Below, in pieces: positions 47,096-59,933 of a stretch of DNA of 64,000 nt. Both the position numbers and the translations under genes were made by a program. The first letter of the stretch is position 1; every line of letters starts with the position of its first letter. The notes beneath the pieces were generated by a model. That model made no database searches and had not been told where the DNA came from. It was given only the letters and a program-made list of their open reading frames with translations. The stretch comes from Platynereis dumerilii (lineage: Eukaryota > Annelida > Polychaeta > Phyllodocida > Nereididae): NCBI GenBank assembly GCA_026936325.1, contig JAPTHN010000044.1, forward strand, positions 2,494,512-2,558,511, written 5' to 3'.

Positions 47096-49859
47096 ATGGT
47101 GATTTTAACTATGAAAACTTTGTAAAATGCAAGAAGTGCGGTATAATTTTAAACCAGGGAGCAGGGCATTAATATGTGCTGAACTTGATGGAGATTGACA
47201 ATAATTTATAGGAGACTGGCATTTTGAATTTCACTGTAGTGAGTAAAAATCAATAAATTGCGGTAAAAAAAAATTCTCCATACGCAAATTAGGCTGACGT
47301 CTAAAAAAATAATTATTCTTGTAAAAAAGCCCAGATCTGGTTGCATAAAGTATGACCATTTTCTAAACCAATTCCAAGTTGATTTGTGTGCTATACCTAG
47401 ATATTTGATTAAATTGTGTCACCAGTTTTGAAACTGTTTACTACTTTTAACTGGTTGCTATGGCAACCATGGGCAATTGCCAAACTGCCGACAATCAGTT
47501 TTAGACACCCCAGGTCCTATAGATTCCATTTGTATATGTTGGCAACCCCCTTCAAAAAACGACCTACCAAGCCCAGAAATGGTGTGCTTGCTCTTGGACT
47601 ATCATGCCAGTGATCACTGACAGCATTGAAAAAGTGTTCTGAGAGTTGCCTACTTTGGTGGCTTATACGAATGACTTAATGGAAAAGATTGTTTCAAGAA
47701 ATATACACGAACGCTGAAGAAACACCTGAAGTTGTATGTGAGCAAATTTAAAAAAAAGACAATTGAATTATAAGTAAAGAAATTGGACAAAAACATACGA
47801 TGAACATTTTCACATGTCTTTTGCATGTAGCGAACTGTAGCCCTGTTGTGCGAACAGGCCCCAACAACGGGTCACAGGCTGAGGCCAGTCACTAGTCAGT
47901 GCCCCCTCATGAAGATGAAGTGAGGATCACCACTCCCGCCTTTCAAGGGGTAAGTGCCCCCGACTACATGTGGGCATCAGTGCCCCCCTCCTACATGTTG
48001 GAGGCAGTGCCCACCAGTCCTCCAGATGGGGAGCCATCCCTATAGTGTGGGTCGGTACCCCCCATCAGCAAGTGGCGGTCAGTGTCCCTCCTACAAGTCG
48101 TCAATGCCCCCAAATGTCTTTTTGTGTCTTCTTCTTCATTGCATAATTTCAAATGTGTAGGTCTACAAATGTACACAGGGCTACAATGTATGACATTCCG
48201 ACTCCCGTTCGTAGAACGGGTATTACGCTAGTGCAGATTATTCAAGGTAATGACACAATGAGTACCTTGGATCATTGCATAAACTGTAAATAATCAAGTG
48301 GTGCTGACAAAACATGACTAAAATAATAAAGTGATTAAACGTTGGGTATTAAGCAAGTTGATACACTTCTCCCCCTCTAGATATCTTATGGTTTTCAGGA
48401 ACAAACTAACTGCTATATATCCAGCCATTCTGCTCCATTGCTTTTCACAATTACTATCTGAAGCAGTGGTACTTGAGTCCCTGCAGTGCCCAGCTCTCTA
48501 CTGTCTGGACTGGGCGTTTAGGCCTATTATAAGATTCAACGAATGCAGCCATTGTTCCATCTTCTCTGCTCATGACATTGAGCTAACTCCACTATTCCGC
48601 CCCGAAGAACTATTCATTCTGCAACAGGACTAGAAGCATGTGAGTACATATTGGCCTTGTGTAACTATTGGATGAAATTGTGAACACACAAAATGTGCAT
48701 CTACTCTTCTAAGTCATACCAAGGTGACAATTTGAATTTTAAAGAAATTTATTTCCATTACAAGTTTTAATTACATGTTGATGTAAATAGTTAACTTCAG
48801 GAAAATGAAAGTTCTGCTGACACTTTCACTTTAAAACACTTCATATATATATACTCTCTTCATCAAAATGGTGGAATAATTTGGATTTTCAAGTAAATTC
48901 CGACTCATGCAATACATTCTTGATACTTGTTTCATGGGGCTAATGGTGACCGAAGACTGCATAATGCCCACAAGCCCCACATGTGCTGCTGATGGTTGAG
49001 GATCGTATTCATTATGATGGAAAGTTGTGTCTGGTTGTTCAGACTTGAAACCTCTACGCTACAATAATTATATCTAATCTTGTTTGAAGAAGAAATGGTG
49101 CCTAAAGTGAGAGGAAATGATTCAGTTTGACTTTTTATTTGTTAGTGATAACGCTCAAGCCCGCAGACCACCACTCCACCGAAATCTGGAAAATTGAGGA
49201 AAAATTGAGTATTTGCCGTAGCTGGCAACTTCACCTGACTTTAGTGTAGACAGCACTTTAGAGATATTTAAGACCATTCTGTGTGCATGAGGGAGGTTCA
49301 GCCAACTTATCTGAACCAGGTGCAAGTGACTTTCACTCAAGAATGGCCATAATGCCGCCATATCTGTCAAAATAATCAGAAACAAGTAGACGGAATTCAT
49401 GTCAAGATAAATGAAGACTGAGGTTTAAGCACTTTAAACAATTTCTGAACAAAATTGGTTTTTTAGATTCAAAATGGTTTTTTGAAAAACCAAATTTCAA
49501 TGCAAAAAAAACCAACATGGATTTTTCAAAAATCCATGACATATCTATTTGAATTAGTTTCACGAATTTTTGGTCAATTAATTACATGGTGTGTTTCAAT
49601 CTATTCTGGAAAGTCAGATATTCATGCAATAGGAAGCTTGAACTTTCAAATATCATCATTGAAAATTCCCTTCTAGTCCAACTGTGTGTTTAAAGATACT
49701 TGTCTTTAGGAAGCCTTAATTACACTATAGACAGGAAGAACTTGAAATGGCAAATCTTTTAATCTTTTAAGTGTAATTTGTTTATTTTGTAATTGAGCAA
49801 ACAGTGTCATGTTTTGTGATGTGTAAAATTCCCATTAGATTTCCTTGAGTGGGTAATAT

Positions 49860-50950
49860 TTTACGACCTTTTATGATTCTGGAGCACATTAAATTTTTTA
49901 TTGAATCGCCTGTTATGTAGGGTTTTAGTAGAAAATCAGTCATTTTGGTACCTTCAATGAGTGAAAATTGAGGTCTCCTCATAACCCAAGTTATACTCCA
50001 CCAAGACAGTTTTCTATTGTCTTTTGCCATGGTATAACCAACGGATTGGTTAGTTATACCACTGTTTGGGATTAAGTTAGCCTGTTGTACTGTTTTTTCT
50101 GCAAACAACAACCTGAAATGTTAGTTACACACCTCAAATTCGTTGTATAACCTATACAAATACCTTGAATTGAGCATCATTTGAGAGCACTAAAAAAAGG
50201 TCATAAGTGCTTACATTATAACATCAGAGACAAAGGTATTATGTGGCAAATAATTACCTATTATTTTTGGCTCACTTTGCCATAAAACTAGTGGGGTCTC
50301 ATGTAGAACTATGGCCTCAGGTTGGTCTGAGTACATCTAGGACAATCATAGATATGTTGGCTTGATTCCCAGACCCCTGCCTCATGGGCATCAGCCATTT
50401 GGGCCTTGCATGGATGCTGGAATCATCCGCCCTACACAGTCTGGTTGGAAGTTGGAACCAGACGGCTTCTTTCCCACGAGCCCTAAAATGAAAAGTACCC
50501 ATGAAAACATGGTAGAAATTGGTAATGTTCAAGCTAAGATATGAAATAACAATTTTTATTTTTAAAAAAGGGGGAGTCACCAGGGTCCGTTACAAACTAC
50601 AGCCCGTAATAAGTAGTGGACAGGTCCACCGATGAGAGGATGGGGAGGGGGTCATGTCAAAAATTTCCAAAACCAAGTTGAGAACTACATTTATATTTAA
50701 ATTTCTAAGGTTTTTACTGAATTGTTTTAGCTTGTTCGGTGGCATAATATATCTCATAATAAGGCATATTTTCTCAAATTTTCATTAACACTAGGGGACA
50801 CTATTGTGAGCTGTATCATTTCCCTAGAAATTATTGTGTGCTCCCTGTAATTTGAATACAGTATGATCCCTGTAATCATCATGATTGATTGATTGATTGA
50901 TTGATTGACTGATTAGCTTTATTTGTTGATTGGGAGTCCCTATATGAAAT
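49860..50950. other. Right-arm stretch without clear left match
   Basis: No coding exon. Contains a small hairpin with 'ggtataac'/'gttatacc' near 50,030-50,065 and a GATT microsatellite at 50,883-50,914. Confidence 0.45.
50883..50914 (+). repeat. GATT microsatellite
   Basis: About eight copies of 'gatt' with one substitution. Confidence 0.9.
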
Positions 50951-51552
50951 ATAAATTTCGTAGCAAGGGACCCCAATTACAAGTCATGATGTCAATGTAG
51001 TTAGCAGTCTAGATAAATTTAGTATGTATTGGTATCATAGGAGGGTCAAGATAGAAAGTGATAGGCCTAATAAAGAACAACAACTATTATTGCACACTGT
51101 AGGCCTATATCCCTACTTAAAAATACCAAATTCTTGTCAGAACAGTCCACTATCGGGACTGTTGGGGCAATTTGCCTGGGCGTAACAATGAAAACCCTGA
51201 GTGGCAGAGAAATATTTTAATTCTGGCAGATCAAGATGGAGCCACTTGTGGCACGTTTGATGCAGGTGACAGCTTTATGCCTCGGCATTGCCTTCATTCA
51301 AGCCCTTCCAACTATTTATGTGAAAGAAATATAAATACTGGGCTCATATCAAATTAACTATTTCATGGTGATACATTCACAATTTCTATTAGCTGCTTCA
51401 GCTGAAAAACATTATATGACCTGTCTGATGAGGGAAAATTGGCCACATTGTAGTCAAATGATTGATTTGTGGAATCTATCTATTCTGTCGAGACAGTGTT
51501 TCTCAACTTACCTAACATTTTTAAAGTAATAAGCCTATGTTACGAGTGTACA

Positions 51553-53353
51553 CAGCCAAACATTTTGATATAAAATTAGAGTGGACTGTGGCACTGTGAA
51601 AATGGCACTTCGTGTGTCATCATGCTGATGATTTGCCATGATCAAACCCAAAACTTTCAATGTTAGTACAGATCTCGTATTAGTGTGCCATGTTCTTTTC
51701 AACTGCCACAGTGCTCTTGTGATGTCAGTATCAGCATAATGATTTCACAGTTGGTATATTCGCAGTTTCAGCTGTGTCACTTGGAACCCATACTGATCAC
51801 ACCATTACAAATCCACAATAATGATGTTTTGAATAAATCCAAAAGTTACAATATCCAGCCCAATGGATTTTGTGTATAACTGCTATCAGTTTTAGCACTT
51901 TTACAACAAAACAAATTCATTCACTCTCACATTCATTTGTTGGTCTAAGAGGTTATCATGTGCTGCTTTGTCTTGGCAAAAATAATATACTCAGGAACAA
52001 TTCGTAATTTAAGACCTGGGGGGGGGGCAGTTTTGGTTGGGGGCATCCTTATCACTGATTTCCAATAATGTTTATTTGATGATCGAATTCTTAGCCTCCT
52101 TGTCTGGCCTTTTCCCAAATTTTTGGGGAGCAACTACCCCCCCCCCCATTTCTCATCCTCTGGTATGCCCATGCAACACCGCCACGTTCACTTCCAGAAT
52201 ATCTCCCCATCATCCCCATTCCAGTCATCAATTCTGAACAGTTTCTTTGGCGCAGATCTCACCTAAAAGGCTGAAAAGCCACAAGGTGCTGCCCTCAAGG
52301 AGAAATTTCACAACAGGACACCATGAATGCCCATGATGGATCAAGCAAGTGGCTCAAACATATCAATTTCACCTGCTCCAACTGAATCAAACAACCATAC
52401 CAATGAATGCAGATTCATCAATTGTTATTCACACTTAGACAGCCCATAAGCCTGACTTGACTTGTTGGTAGCAGTTGGAATCAACACTCAAGCTTGGAGT
52501 GCCAATACATGCTGCACCATCGTGGCAGCACTTGGCTATGATCCTGTGTAAAGTATGATGGGTAAACATGGCTGCTTGAGATCAAACAAATGAGTTTTGC
52601 AAGTTGAAAATATGAATTTCTGTCTAAGCAGGCAATTGAAATCGTCATCCGTCTCATCCCTGTGCTTTCTAATTGGATCAACTAAGCTGTGCCACAGATA
52701 AAAGAAGAGCACCTACCTCTCAATTGCATTTATTGCTAGTTTTGTGTTCCGTCAGGTAAACATCAAAGGTTTGTGTATTGAAATCGGCAATCGGCGGCCT
52801 GTAATTGCCGTTAATTGCAATTGTGAAGGTAGTGAAGGCCACAATTACTATCCTGGTTGATAATTAATGTCCTTAATTGCAATCGGGCCACATCAAATGG
52901 TCCTGACATTGAGGCAATTATCCAGAAATGACATTTTTCAACATGCAAAGTGAGCTCCTTTTCCAAAGAGCGGCCATGATGGAACAGTACTAGTGCTGCC
53001 ACGTTACTGCACCATGCAATAGTGATGTCAGTATTGCTATACTGGCATCATCTGTGCATATATTCACAATTTCACGTCGAACATGGCACACTTATACGCG
53101 ATCTGTAATAATTTGATTTAAGGAGACTTATCCCGCTTGTTGGTGACAGCCAAACGAAAGGATTATGCATCTGATTTTCACTCTGAAATCGGTTATGACA
53201 AAGTCAAATGGCCTTCTCTTAATCATGACTAATCAAACAGCCTCTATGTTTCCAACGTTGAAAGTATAGAAGATTACACTTCATCAGCTATCATTAGTCA
53301 CAAATTGCATAGTGCCACAGTCCACTCTAATTCTATATCAAAGTGTTTCGCTG
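51553..53353. mobile_element. Right-arm-specific DNA transposon with long inverted ends
   Basis: CAGCCAAACATTTTGATATA and, inverted, CAGCGAAACACTTTGATATA, both continuing with AATTAGAGTGGACTGTGGCA. Weaker similarity reaches about 200 bp in. TA stands near both ends (51,549-51,550; 53,354-53,355). The left arm shows flanks joined near 31,480-31,520, so insertion followed the duplication. No transposase frame. G- and C-homopolymers near 52,019 and 52,138 are opposed within it. Confidence 0.75.
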
Positions 53354-53819
53354 TATAAGAAATGCGCAGAATTTACTAAAATATCATTCTTAAAAAGAAA
53401 TATTATAGGCCTACTGATCTATATTTGAATTTTAAATAAAAATACAGAAATAATTCTGTACTAAGTTTTGCTAGACTGATGTCAGCTAAGCCTTTTTCAT
53501 TAAAGTTTTCAGGTCCTTTACTAATTATGAGCCATTTTTTCACTTCTGTAACTTTACATTCTGCCAAACGGAATTGCTCTGGTAAATGTAAATAACAACC
53601 CAATAAATAATTATTTTCCACCCACAAGCTTGCACTTGGAATCCCCAACACTTCCATATACTTCCATGCCTTTGCACTGGCTTAAACCCCACTGGCCAGC
53701 GCCAGCCCACCCTTTCACTAAAATAGTAACAGTTAATTTCCATCTTTCAATAATGAAGCCGAGTTTTAGATCGATTTTCCATATTTCATCTGGAGCGAGT
53801 TTGAAAGTGAGGGCATAGA

Positions 53820-54547
53820 GGAGTGAGGATAAGAACTGAAGGGTGAGGGTAAGACTGAAGGGTGAGGGTAAGAAATGAAAGGTGAGGGTAAGATGTGAAG
53901 GGTGAGGGTAAGGACTGAAGAGTGAGGGTAAGGACTGAAGGGGAGGGTAAGAACCGAAGGGTGAAGGTAAGAACTGAAGGATGAGGGTAAGAACTGAAGG
54001 ATGCTGATAAGAACTGCAGGATGCGGATAAGAACTGAAGGATGAGGGTAAGAAATGAAGGATGAGGATAAGAACTGAAGGGTGAGGGTAAGAACTGAAGG
54101 ATGAGGGTAAGAACTGAAGTTTGAGGGTAAGAACTGAAGGATGAAGATAAGAATTGAAGGGTGAGGGTAAGTACTGGAGGATGAGGGAAGAATTGAAGGT
54201 GAGGGTAAGAACTGGATGGTGAGGGTAAGTACTGAAGGGTGAGGGTAAGATGTAAAGGGTGAGGGAAAGGACTGAAGGATGCTGATAAGAACTGAAGGAT
54301 GCGGATAAAAACTGAAGGATGCGGATAAGACCTGACGTATGAGGATAAGAACTAAAGGATGAGGATAAGAACTGAAGGGTGAGGGTAAGAACTGAAGGAT
54401 GAGGGTAAGAACTGAAGGATGAGGGTAAGAACTGAAGGGTAAGGATAAGGACTGAAGGATGAGGGTAAGAACTGAAGGAGGATGAGGGTAAGAACTGAAG
54501 GATATTGAGGGTAACAACTGAAGGATGAGGGTAACAAATGAAGGGTG
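53820..54547 (-). repeat. 20-bp minisatellite, about 36 units
   Basis: Plus-strand unit 'gtaagaactgaaggatgagg' with small variants, some units having 'tgcggat' or 'tgctgat'. The left-arm equivalent near 29,650-29,700 holds only one or two units. Because 20 is not a multiple of three, all minus-strand frames read as similar Ser/Pro/Leu/Tyr/His repeats; these are not counted as genes. Confidence 0.9.
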
Positions 54548-55059
54548 AATGGGACGAACATCTTCCCGAGGGGATTGGATTTTGGGAAATTATTTCGGTT
54601 GTACTGAATTTGAGCATATATAATGAAAGCTCTTTATTTTAAAGCAACTTCTTGTTATGTCTATTTTTATGCTAGGTGATCCATGTCTGAGCTATAAATC
54701 TCTTCCTTTGCTGCATACTGTGTAATCCAGAAGACTTCCACGCACTTCAGGAAGATTATCATGGCTTCATGCTGGATGGAATCATTATAGCAATACGATG
54801 ATGTTGAGATCACAGAACAGTCTGAACAGTGAGTATTAAAGTTACCCCGAATGATAGGTCAGGTTTTGACCAAAAGTATCCGTTTTTTTCGCATTTTCCT
54901 AAGCATATTGGTGATATTGATTGTTGTGCAAGTTTTCTTTGCTCTGAGATTTTTTTTTTCTACTTGTTATGAATCCTCAAATGCCCTTAATGACCCTGGT
55001 AATTATTTCGGGTAGGGTACGCACGGAAATATTATCAAGGCTTGAGTGCAATCACCTTT

Positions 55060-56214
55060 GTGAAGTCATCACTATTGTTAGAATTAGATAACTTGTAGCA
55101 ATGTAACTTTAACAATGGTCATTGTGACTTCATCAACAAAGGATTTGCTGGAGGAACTATATTGAATAATTACACAAAAATAACTAAACAATTTATCTGA
55201 TCAAAGAAAGCCTTCAGCAAATTAGTCAAAATTATTAATGGTCACTCGTTTATTATATGATCATTGATTTTCGATCAAATTCACATTGATCCTTGTCCAG
55301 TCAGTATAAAAGGTGCTGAAGTGGCTCATACGCGTGTAAAAAATTATTATTATAACTTCACATACCATTTATTCTCACTCAACTGTAGATGATTTATAAG
55401 CACCACATACCTAGCCTACATTGTTTACAAACATTAGTACATGAGCAATTTTTCTCATAACCTTAACCATGTTACAATCCTAATTTGTCAATGTTTTTAA
55501 TACCTTAACAGTTTTCACATGACAATTTTCAATGACAATTGCTGTGGTAAGTTACTCTGCACACAAGAGTTCATATTTTACATCATGCATAAGAGACAGC
55601 AGCAGTGAGCTGACACCGTCAGTGAACTCTGCCTGATTTCAGATGCAGTACCGACCGCTTTTTTTTAAGGGAAGTGGAGAAACGACTTGGTCTGTTGAAT
55701 TAGGTCTAGAATTAAATATTAAATAACTTTACACGGCCACTTAATTATTGGAATGCTGCTATTGCTGCAAAGTGGTACTTGTTGTGGAACTTTTTTTTTG
55801 GCGGAGTCATGATTTTTTCTGCCCAGGGAATTGTGGGTAGTCCCTGTTTGGCAGCCAGCCAGACAGCCACGCACGAGCACCCTCACTTCTCAGTATAAGC
55901 TTGTTAAGCTTGCCCTGACCAGTGACCACAACATACATTATTTGTGAAGTTGTAACAAAAAGATTAACTCTTCTTTGGTGTGACAGACATAATTAACTGT
56001 TTCAGATCTCTCAAAGCAATTGAGTGAATGCTTTAGTGTTTCATTGTTATCTGTTTATTGTTTCAATTAGTTTCGTTGGAGAACGCCCTAAACTTTCATT
56101 TCAATCATGCTGGTAATAGCTGTTAAAGGATTTGAAAACTTCATAATTTTATGGTGCTCATTGGCAGTGCTTGTGCACTCATTGATAGTTTAAAATTGTT
56201 GATTGCGCTTCGCT
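55060..56214. other. Right-arm segment unmatched to the left arm
   Basis: No exon seen. 55,095-55,265 resembles 29,180-29,350 in the same orientation, unlike the surrounding inverted matches. A block 'gggaattgtgggtagtccc' near 55,830-55,848 resembles a ZNF143-type promoter site, and pyrimidine/CAGC-rich sequence follows; promoter function is speculative. Confidence 0.4.
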
Positions 56215-58190
56215 TATAGAATTCCTTATGACTATTGTGAGAGTGATTATACAGAATATTGTCAGAAAATTTTAACTACCGAGTATTCTGTATTTGACAC
56301 CATGAAGGAAATGCTTGTCTTGCCGGTCAAAGAATGTGAAGCTATAGAGGAGAATTTCAAAATACTGTTTGAAAATATGGTCCAACAAGGTGGACTGCTG
56401 AATGCTACTGTGAAAATTGCAGGATCAGTGCGAGAAAAACTGAAGGTGGGCAGATTCAATGAGGTCGATGTGCAGATACGCATGGAGAGCCAACCGTTTG
56501 ATTCGGAATCATTCCCGGGTTATAGTCTTCATGAGTACTTCGTCAAGAGAATGGCTGAAATTGACTGGAGCCCAATTTCATTAAGACCAATTTCGGTCGG
56601 TTCAGTTAACACTCCATGGAAGTTCATATGGGAAAGGGAAGGCAGTTATAACGGCCTAGTGATATCAGTTGATGTTGTGCCTATCATCATTGATCTGAAA
56701 AATGGAGGACTGACAGAACAACAACAAGAGAATTTGAATTTAGTTAGGAATGCTCCAAGACATGATAGACTGAGTTTTCTGAAGAGTGATATCTTCTATG
56801 GTCTTTCTTCTTTCATAACCGTCTGTTTGCATGAATGGGACATCCTTGATAACCTGACCCCTGGTTGTCGTCTTGGAATTCTCATCGCAAAGGCCTTGTT
56901 AGAGGTTATTATTTATCATATATCTTTTTGTTCATTATCAATTGTGAAAGATTCTAATCAGTTATATGTATTTATGCCATATAAATTATAATTCTAAGCT
57001 TGATTCTACGAAATCACCAGAGACACATTTAGCACATTTTCATATACACAAACATGTAGTGTAGTGCACTCACCTTTTTGATAATTTTGTTAAAGGTCCT
57101 GGACCAAGTGAGTGGCAATGACCAAGCATTCACAAAGGCTCCAATCACCTCTAATGTCATCAAGAATGCAGTTTTTTGGATTCTCGCTGGGAAACGGTAT
57201 ATTTTTCTCCTACTTAGACAGATAAAGAGAACTATTATGAAGCAATTTCCTTTGTTGCATGCATACAGTACAGCCCAAAATAAAGTATGACTACCACAGC
57301 AGGAAGGAAGAATCACCCACTACTTTACCCTTTCACAGCTTTTGGCAACCCCTGAATCACTTCCTACATTTACCTGCTTGAAACTACCTTGTAAAATTAA
57401 ATTAAAATTACATCTAAAACAACAGCAATTCAAACTCCATCGCCCCCATGGTGTTTGATTTACTTCATATTGTGCCACTTCGCTAATTGCAATTGCATTT
57501 GGCGCAGTCTAAATAGAGTTCTTAATATGGGCTAAGGTCATTGTGAGGAGTCAAAGGTACAAATAGTTGTAAGGAGATTTGGTGTTGAGAGGAAAAAGGA
57601 GGGCAAAATAGGTAAACAGAGGATTTCTGACAGAAAATGTTCTTGCTTTATTTTGGAATATTCTGTATGTATTGACTTGGTGAAAAGTTTGTGACATGTA
57701 GAACATTTTTATCATATCACAGACTTTTCACTAAGGACATACTTATTGAACAGTTTAGTTCTTCTTTAGTTAATATTTGAGTTTTTTGTCACATAATGAA
57801 GACCTTTATCACTTTGTTTTTTTTCCTTACTTGCAGCCACGACCAGCTTGAAATGACATAGAAGAGAGATATGGGCACCTTAAGCAGCAGCTTGACTTCA
57901 AGGAGATCAGCCCGACATGGACGACTGAGAAGGATTTGGGGAGATACGGAGAGGAAGGTAGATTGTGGGCTGAGACGATATTTGATGCAATCCATTTCAT
58001 GGCAAGGGATTATAGAGAAAAATTTCGTAGTTTCTTATTACGAGAAGTCGCAGATCGCCATTCACACCGTGTTGATGGTTTGAAAAGCTTTATTGAGTGG
58101 AAAGAGGCTGATAAGGTATACGATGTATTAGATACCTGCGAGAGATGCTTGGAGAAGCTGAGACCATCTGTCTTCTTCAACGAAAAGCAG
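56215..58190 (+). pseudogene. 5'-truncated second copy of the ankyrin/Mab-21 gene
   Basis: Exon pieces 56,216-56,904, 57,096-57,196 and 57,837-58,190 mirror the left-arm gene. Homology starts abruptly at AG|AATTCC (residues IPYDYCESDYTEY), so the helical and ankyrin parts are missing. The catalytic region is kept: AGSVREKL, NEVDVQI and ISVDVVPI are unchanged. Two single-codon losses occur (in the Q run and the VV pair). Exon 2 lacks one base near its donor, and exon 3 has a stop four codons after its start (CGA CCA GCT TGA) while the rest stays open. The frame before that could still give about 230 residues with a bare nucleotidyltransferase core if an upstream exon existed; none was found. 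Most likely a decaying copy. Confidence 0.8.
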
Positions 58191-58195
58191 ACAGA

Positions 58196-58611
58196 TGAAA
58201 AGACCATAGAAATACATAGAATGGACATGTCAAATCCACCATCTTGGAACTGCACTAATAATAGTGACGTCACTAGTGACAATGGCATCAAGTCACCATC
58301 TTGTTGCTCCTGCTGTGACATCATTGTGACTTGTTGGAATCCATTTTGGTAGAAATATTGATTCAAAAAACTGGGTTTCTCGGAATAATGAGCACTCTTT
58401 TCATGCTGAAGTCGCTCCCTATCTAAATATGTTCTTCAAGATGTTTTAGAACTGTGTGCCAAGCTTCACGCTTCTATGTATAAGTGCATAATTACTTCCC
58501 TATTCATGACAAATCTGCCCCGCTATTAGTGACAATATGTTTCCGTGATTTTCCATTGCATTGCGTATGGGTTATATTCAAAAGTTTACTTTTGAAGTTT
58601 TTATTAGAGTA
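58196..58611. other. Flank outside the inverted duplication
   Basis: Begins where the mirrored match stops. The open frame of the last exon continues to 58,352 by chance and no further exon is evident. Confidence 0.45.
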
Positions 58612-59497
58612 GGTCGGGGCAAGAAGCCCGGGTTAGGTGAGATGCCCCCCCAGGTTTAGACTATATCGAAACTTTTATTTTTAATGCATTTTCTTATTGT
58701 TAGGATTGAAGCTAAGGCTTTTCAGGTGACGTCATAAATTTTTAAGGCGAACAGCACAAAACCATAGTAGAACTTAAAGAAACAAAAAAAATGTGCATGG
58801 TTTTGGTAACTTCGACTAATTCTTTGAAAGGGGTTGTCAGAAATGACTTTGGAAATATTTAAAAGTATAATGGATATCTGCATTGCTTCACTTTATGACC
58901 ATCACATAAATATGATTTGGATCATGTTTTTTGCATTTTAGTTCGAAATATAGAGGTCAAATTAAAATATGTGGGTTTGGGGCGAGAGGCCCCACATGAT
59001 ATGGGGCATGAGGCCCCCTTCACTCAGGGGTCAAAGCTGCTTCAGGAACCATTTAATAATGTGTACTTTACCTTAAATCTTGATATAATAGCTAATTAAA
59101 ATAGAAAAAATATGGCTCGAAATTGAAAAAAGGTAAAAAATATTAAAAAATAAAGGTATGAACAGAAAAATTCTGAAATCCAGAAAAAGTGAATAGAATG
59201 CCTAAACATGATAGAAGAACCCTAAGAAATAACTTTTAGGCTGAATGCGCTTGCAAAAAAAATTGCCATAGGATTATAATAGGGGGGGCTTCTTACCTGA
59301 TGGGTGGGTAAGAAGGCCATTTTAAATTTTTTACAAAAATGGCCGTAACTCCTTTATTAAAATTGGTAGACATTTGTTTCACTAGTTATTAGTAGGGTCA
59401 AGTGATCCATTCCTGACAGCATAAGCCTTCAAATAATCGCCCATAAAAAGTAGGTCAAATCGCGCCTCGAATTTAAGGGGGGCCGCATGCCCCGACC
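58612..59497. mobile_element. TA-flanked MITE, family GGTCGGGGC, copy 1
   Basis: Ends GGTCGGGGCAAGAAGCCCGG and, inverted, GGTCGGGGCATGCGGCCCCC, with TA at 58,610-58,611 and 59,498-59,499. The 'ggggc..gaggcccc' motif recurs inside near 58,980-59,020 and 59,281-59,315. 886 bp with no transposase. A second copy starts at 63,461. Confidence 0.8.
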
Positions 59498-59499
59498 TA

Positions 59500-59933
59500 C
59501 TCTACCCCTATCCCATGCGAAGGGACATCCTAAATACATGCTGATCGTGATACAATACTAGAATTCAACGAGAGGAAAATATCACTATAGATGGTAAGCT
59601 TAAATTTGATAGAATCAAATGTAAAAGATCAGTTTACCAGCCGTTTGTGTTTTCTAATTTTAATTACTGTCTAATTGTGTTGAACTTTTGAAGTATGAGT
59701 GTGATAAGGGAAATGGAATGCATACAAGACAGCGTTAAGATTTATATATAATGATGATTTTAAAAGTGAATACTGAGAAATGTCAGCTTTACACGTTCGT
59801 AGAATTTAAGCAGTGGCTGGTGAAATCTATAAAACTATTCATTCCTTAAATCCGATACTTATGAAAGAAATTATACTGGAAAGGAATTATCTTATGGTTT
59901 ACAAGATCGGTTTGAGGTAGAAATACACAAATA
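59500..59933. other. Short intergenic stretch
   Basis: AT-rich, no coding or repeat signal recognised between two MITEs. Confidence 0.4.

Larger units (their letters stand above)
47107..58195 (-). repeat. Right arm of large inverted duplication
   Basis: Mirror partner of 10,905-42,598. It lacks five insertions of the left arm and carries its own transposon (51,553-53,353) and a 20-bp minisatellite expansion (53,820-54,547). Matching stops at 55,060 and resumes at 56,215, so about 12 kb of the left arm (12,905-24,850) has no counterpart here. Confidence 0.9.

Noticed and set aside
53766-54617. Two long minus-strand open frames (283 and 243 codons) rich in Ser, Pro, Leu, Tyr and His
   Set aside because: They are translations of the 20-bp minisatellite, whose unit has no stop in these frames; no start, splice or domain context.
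10905-58195. Inverted duplication as an assembly artefact joining two alleles
   Set aside because: Divergence of 5-15%, several arm-specific insertions, loss of 12 kb and a 5'-truncated gene copy are hard to explain as alleles; long reads would still be the proper test.
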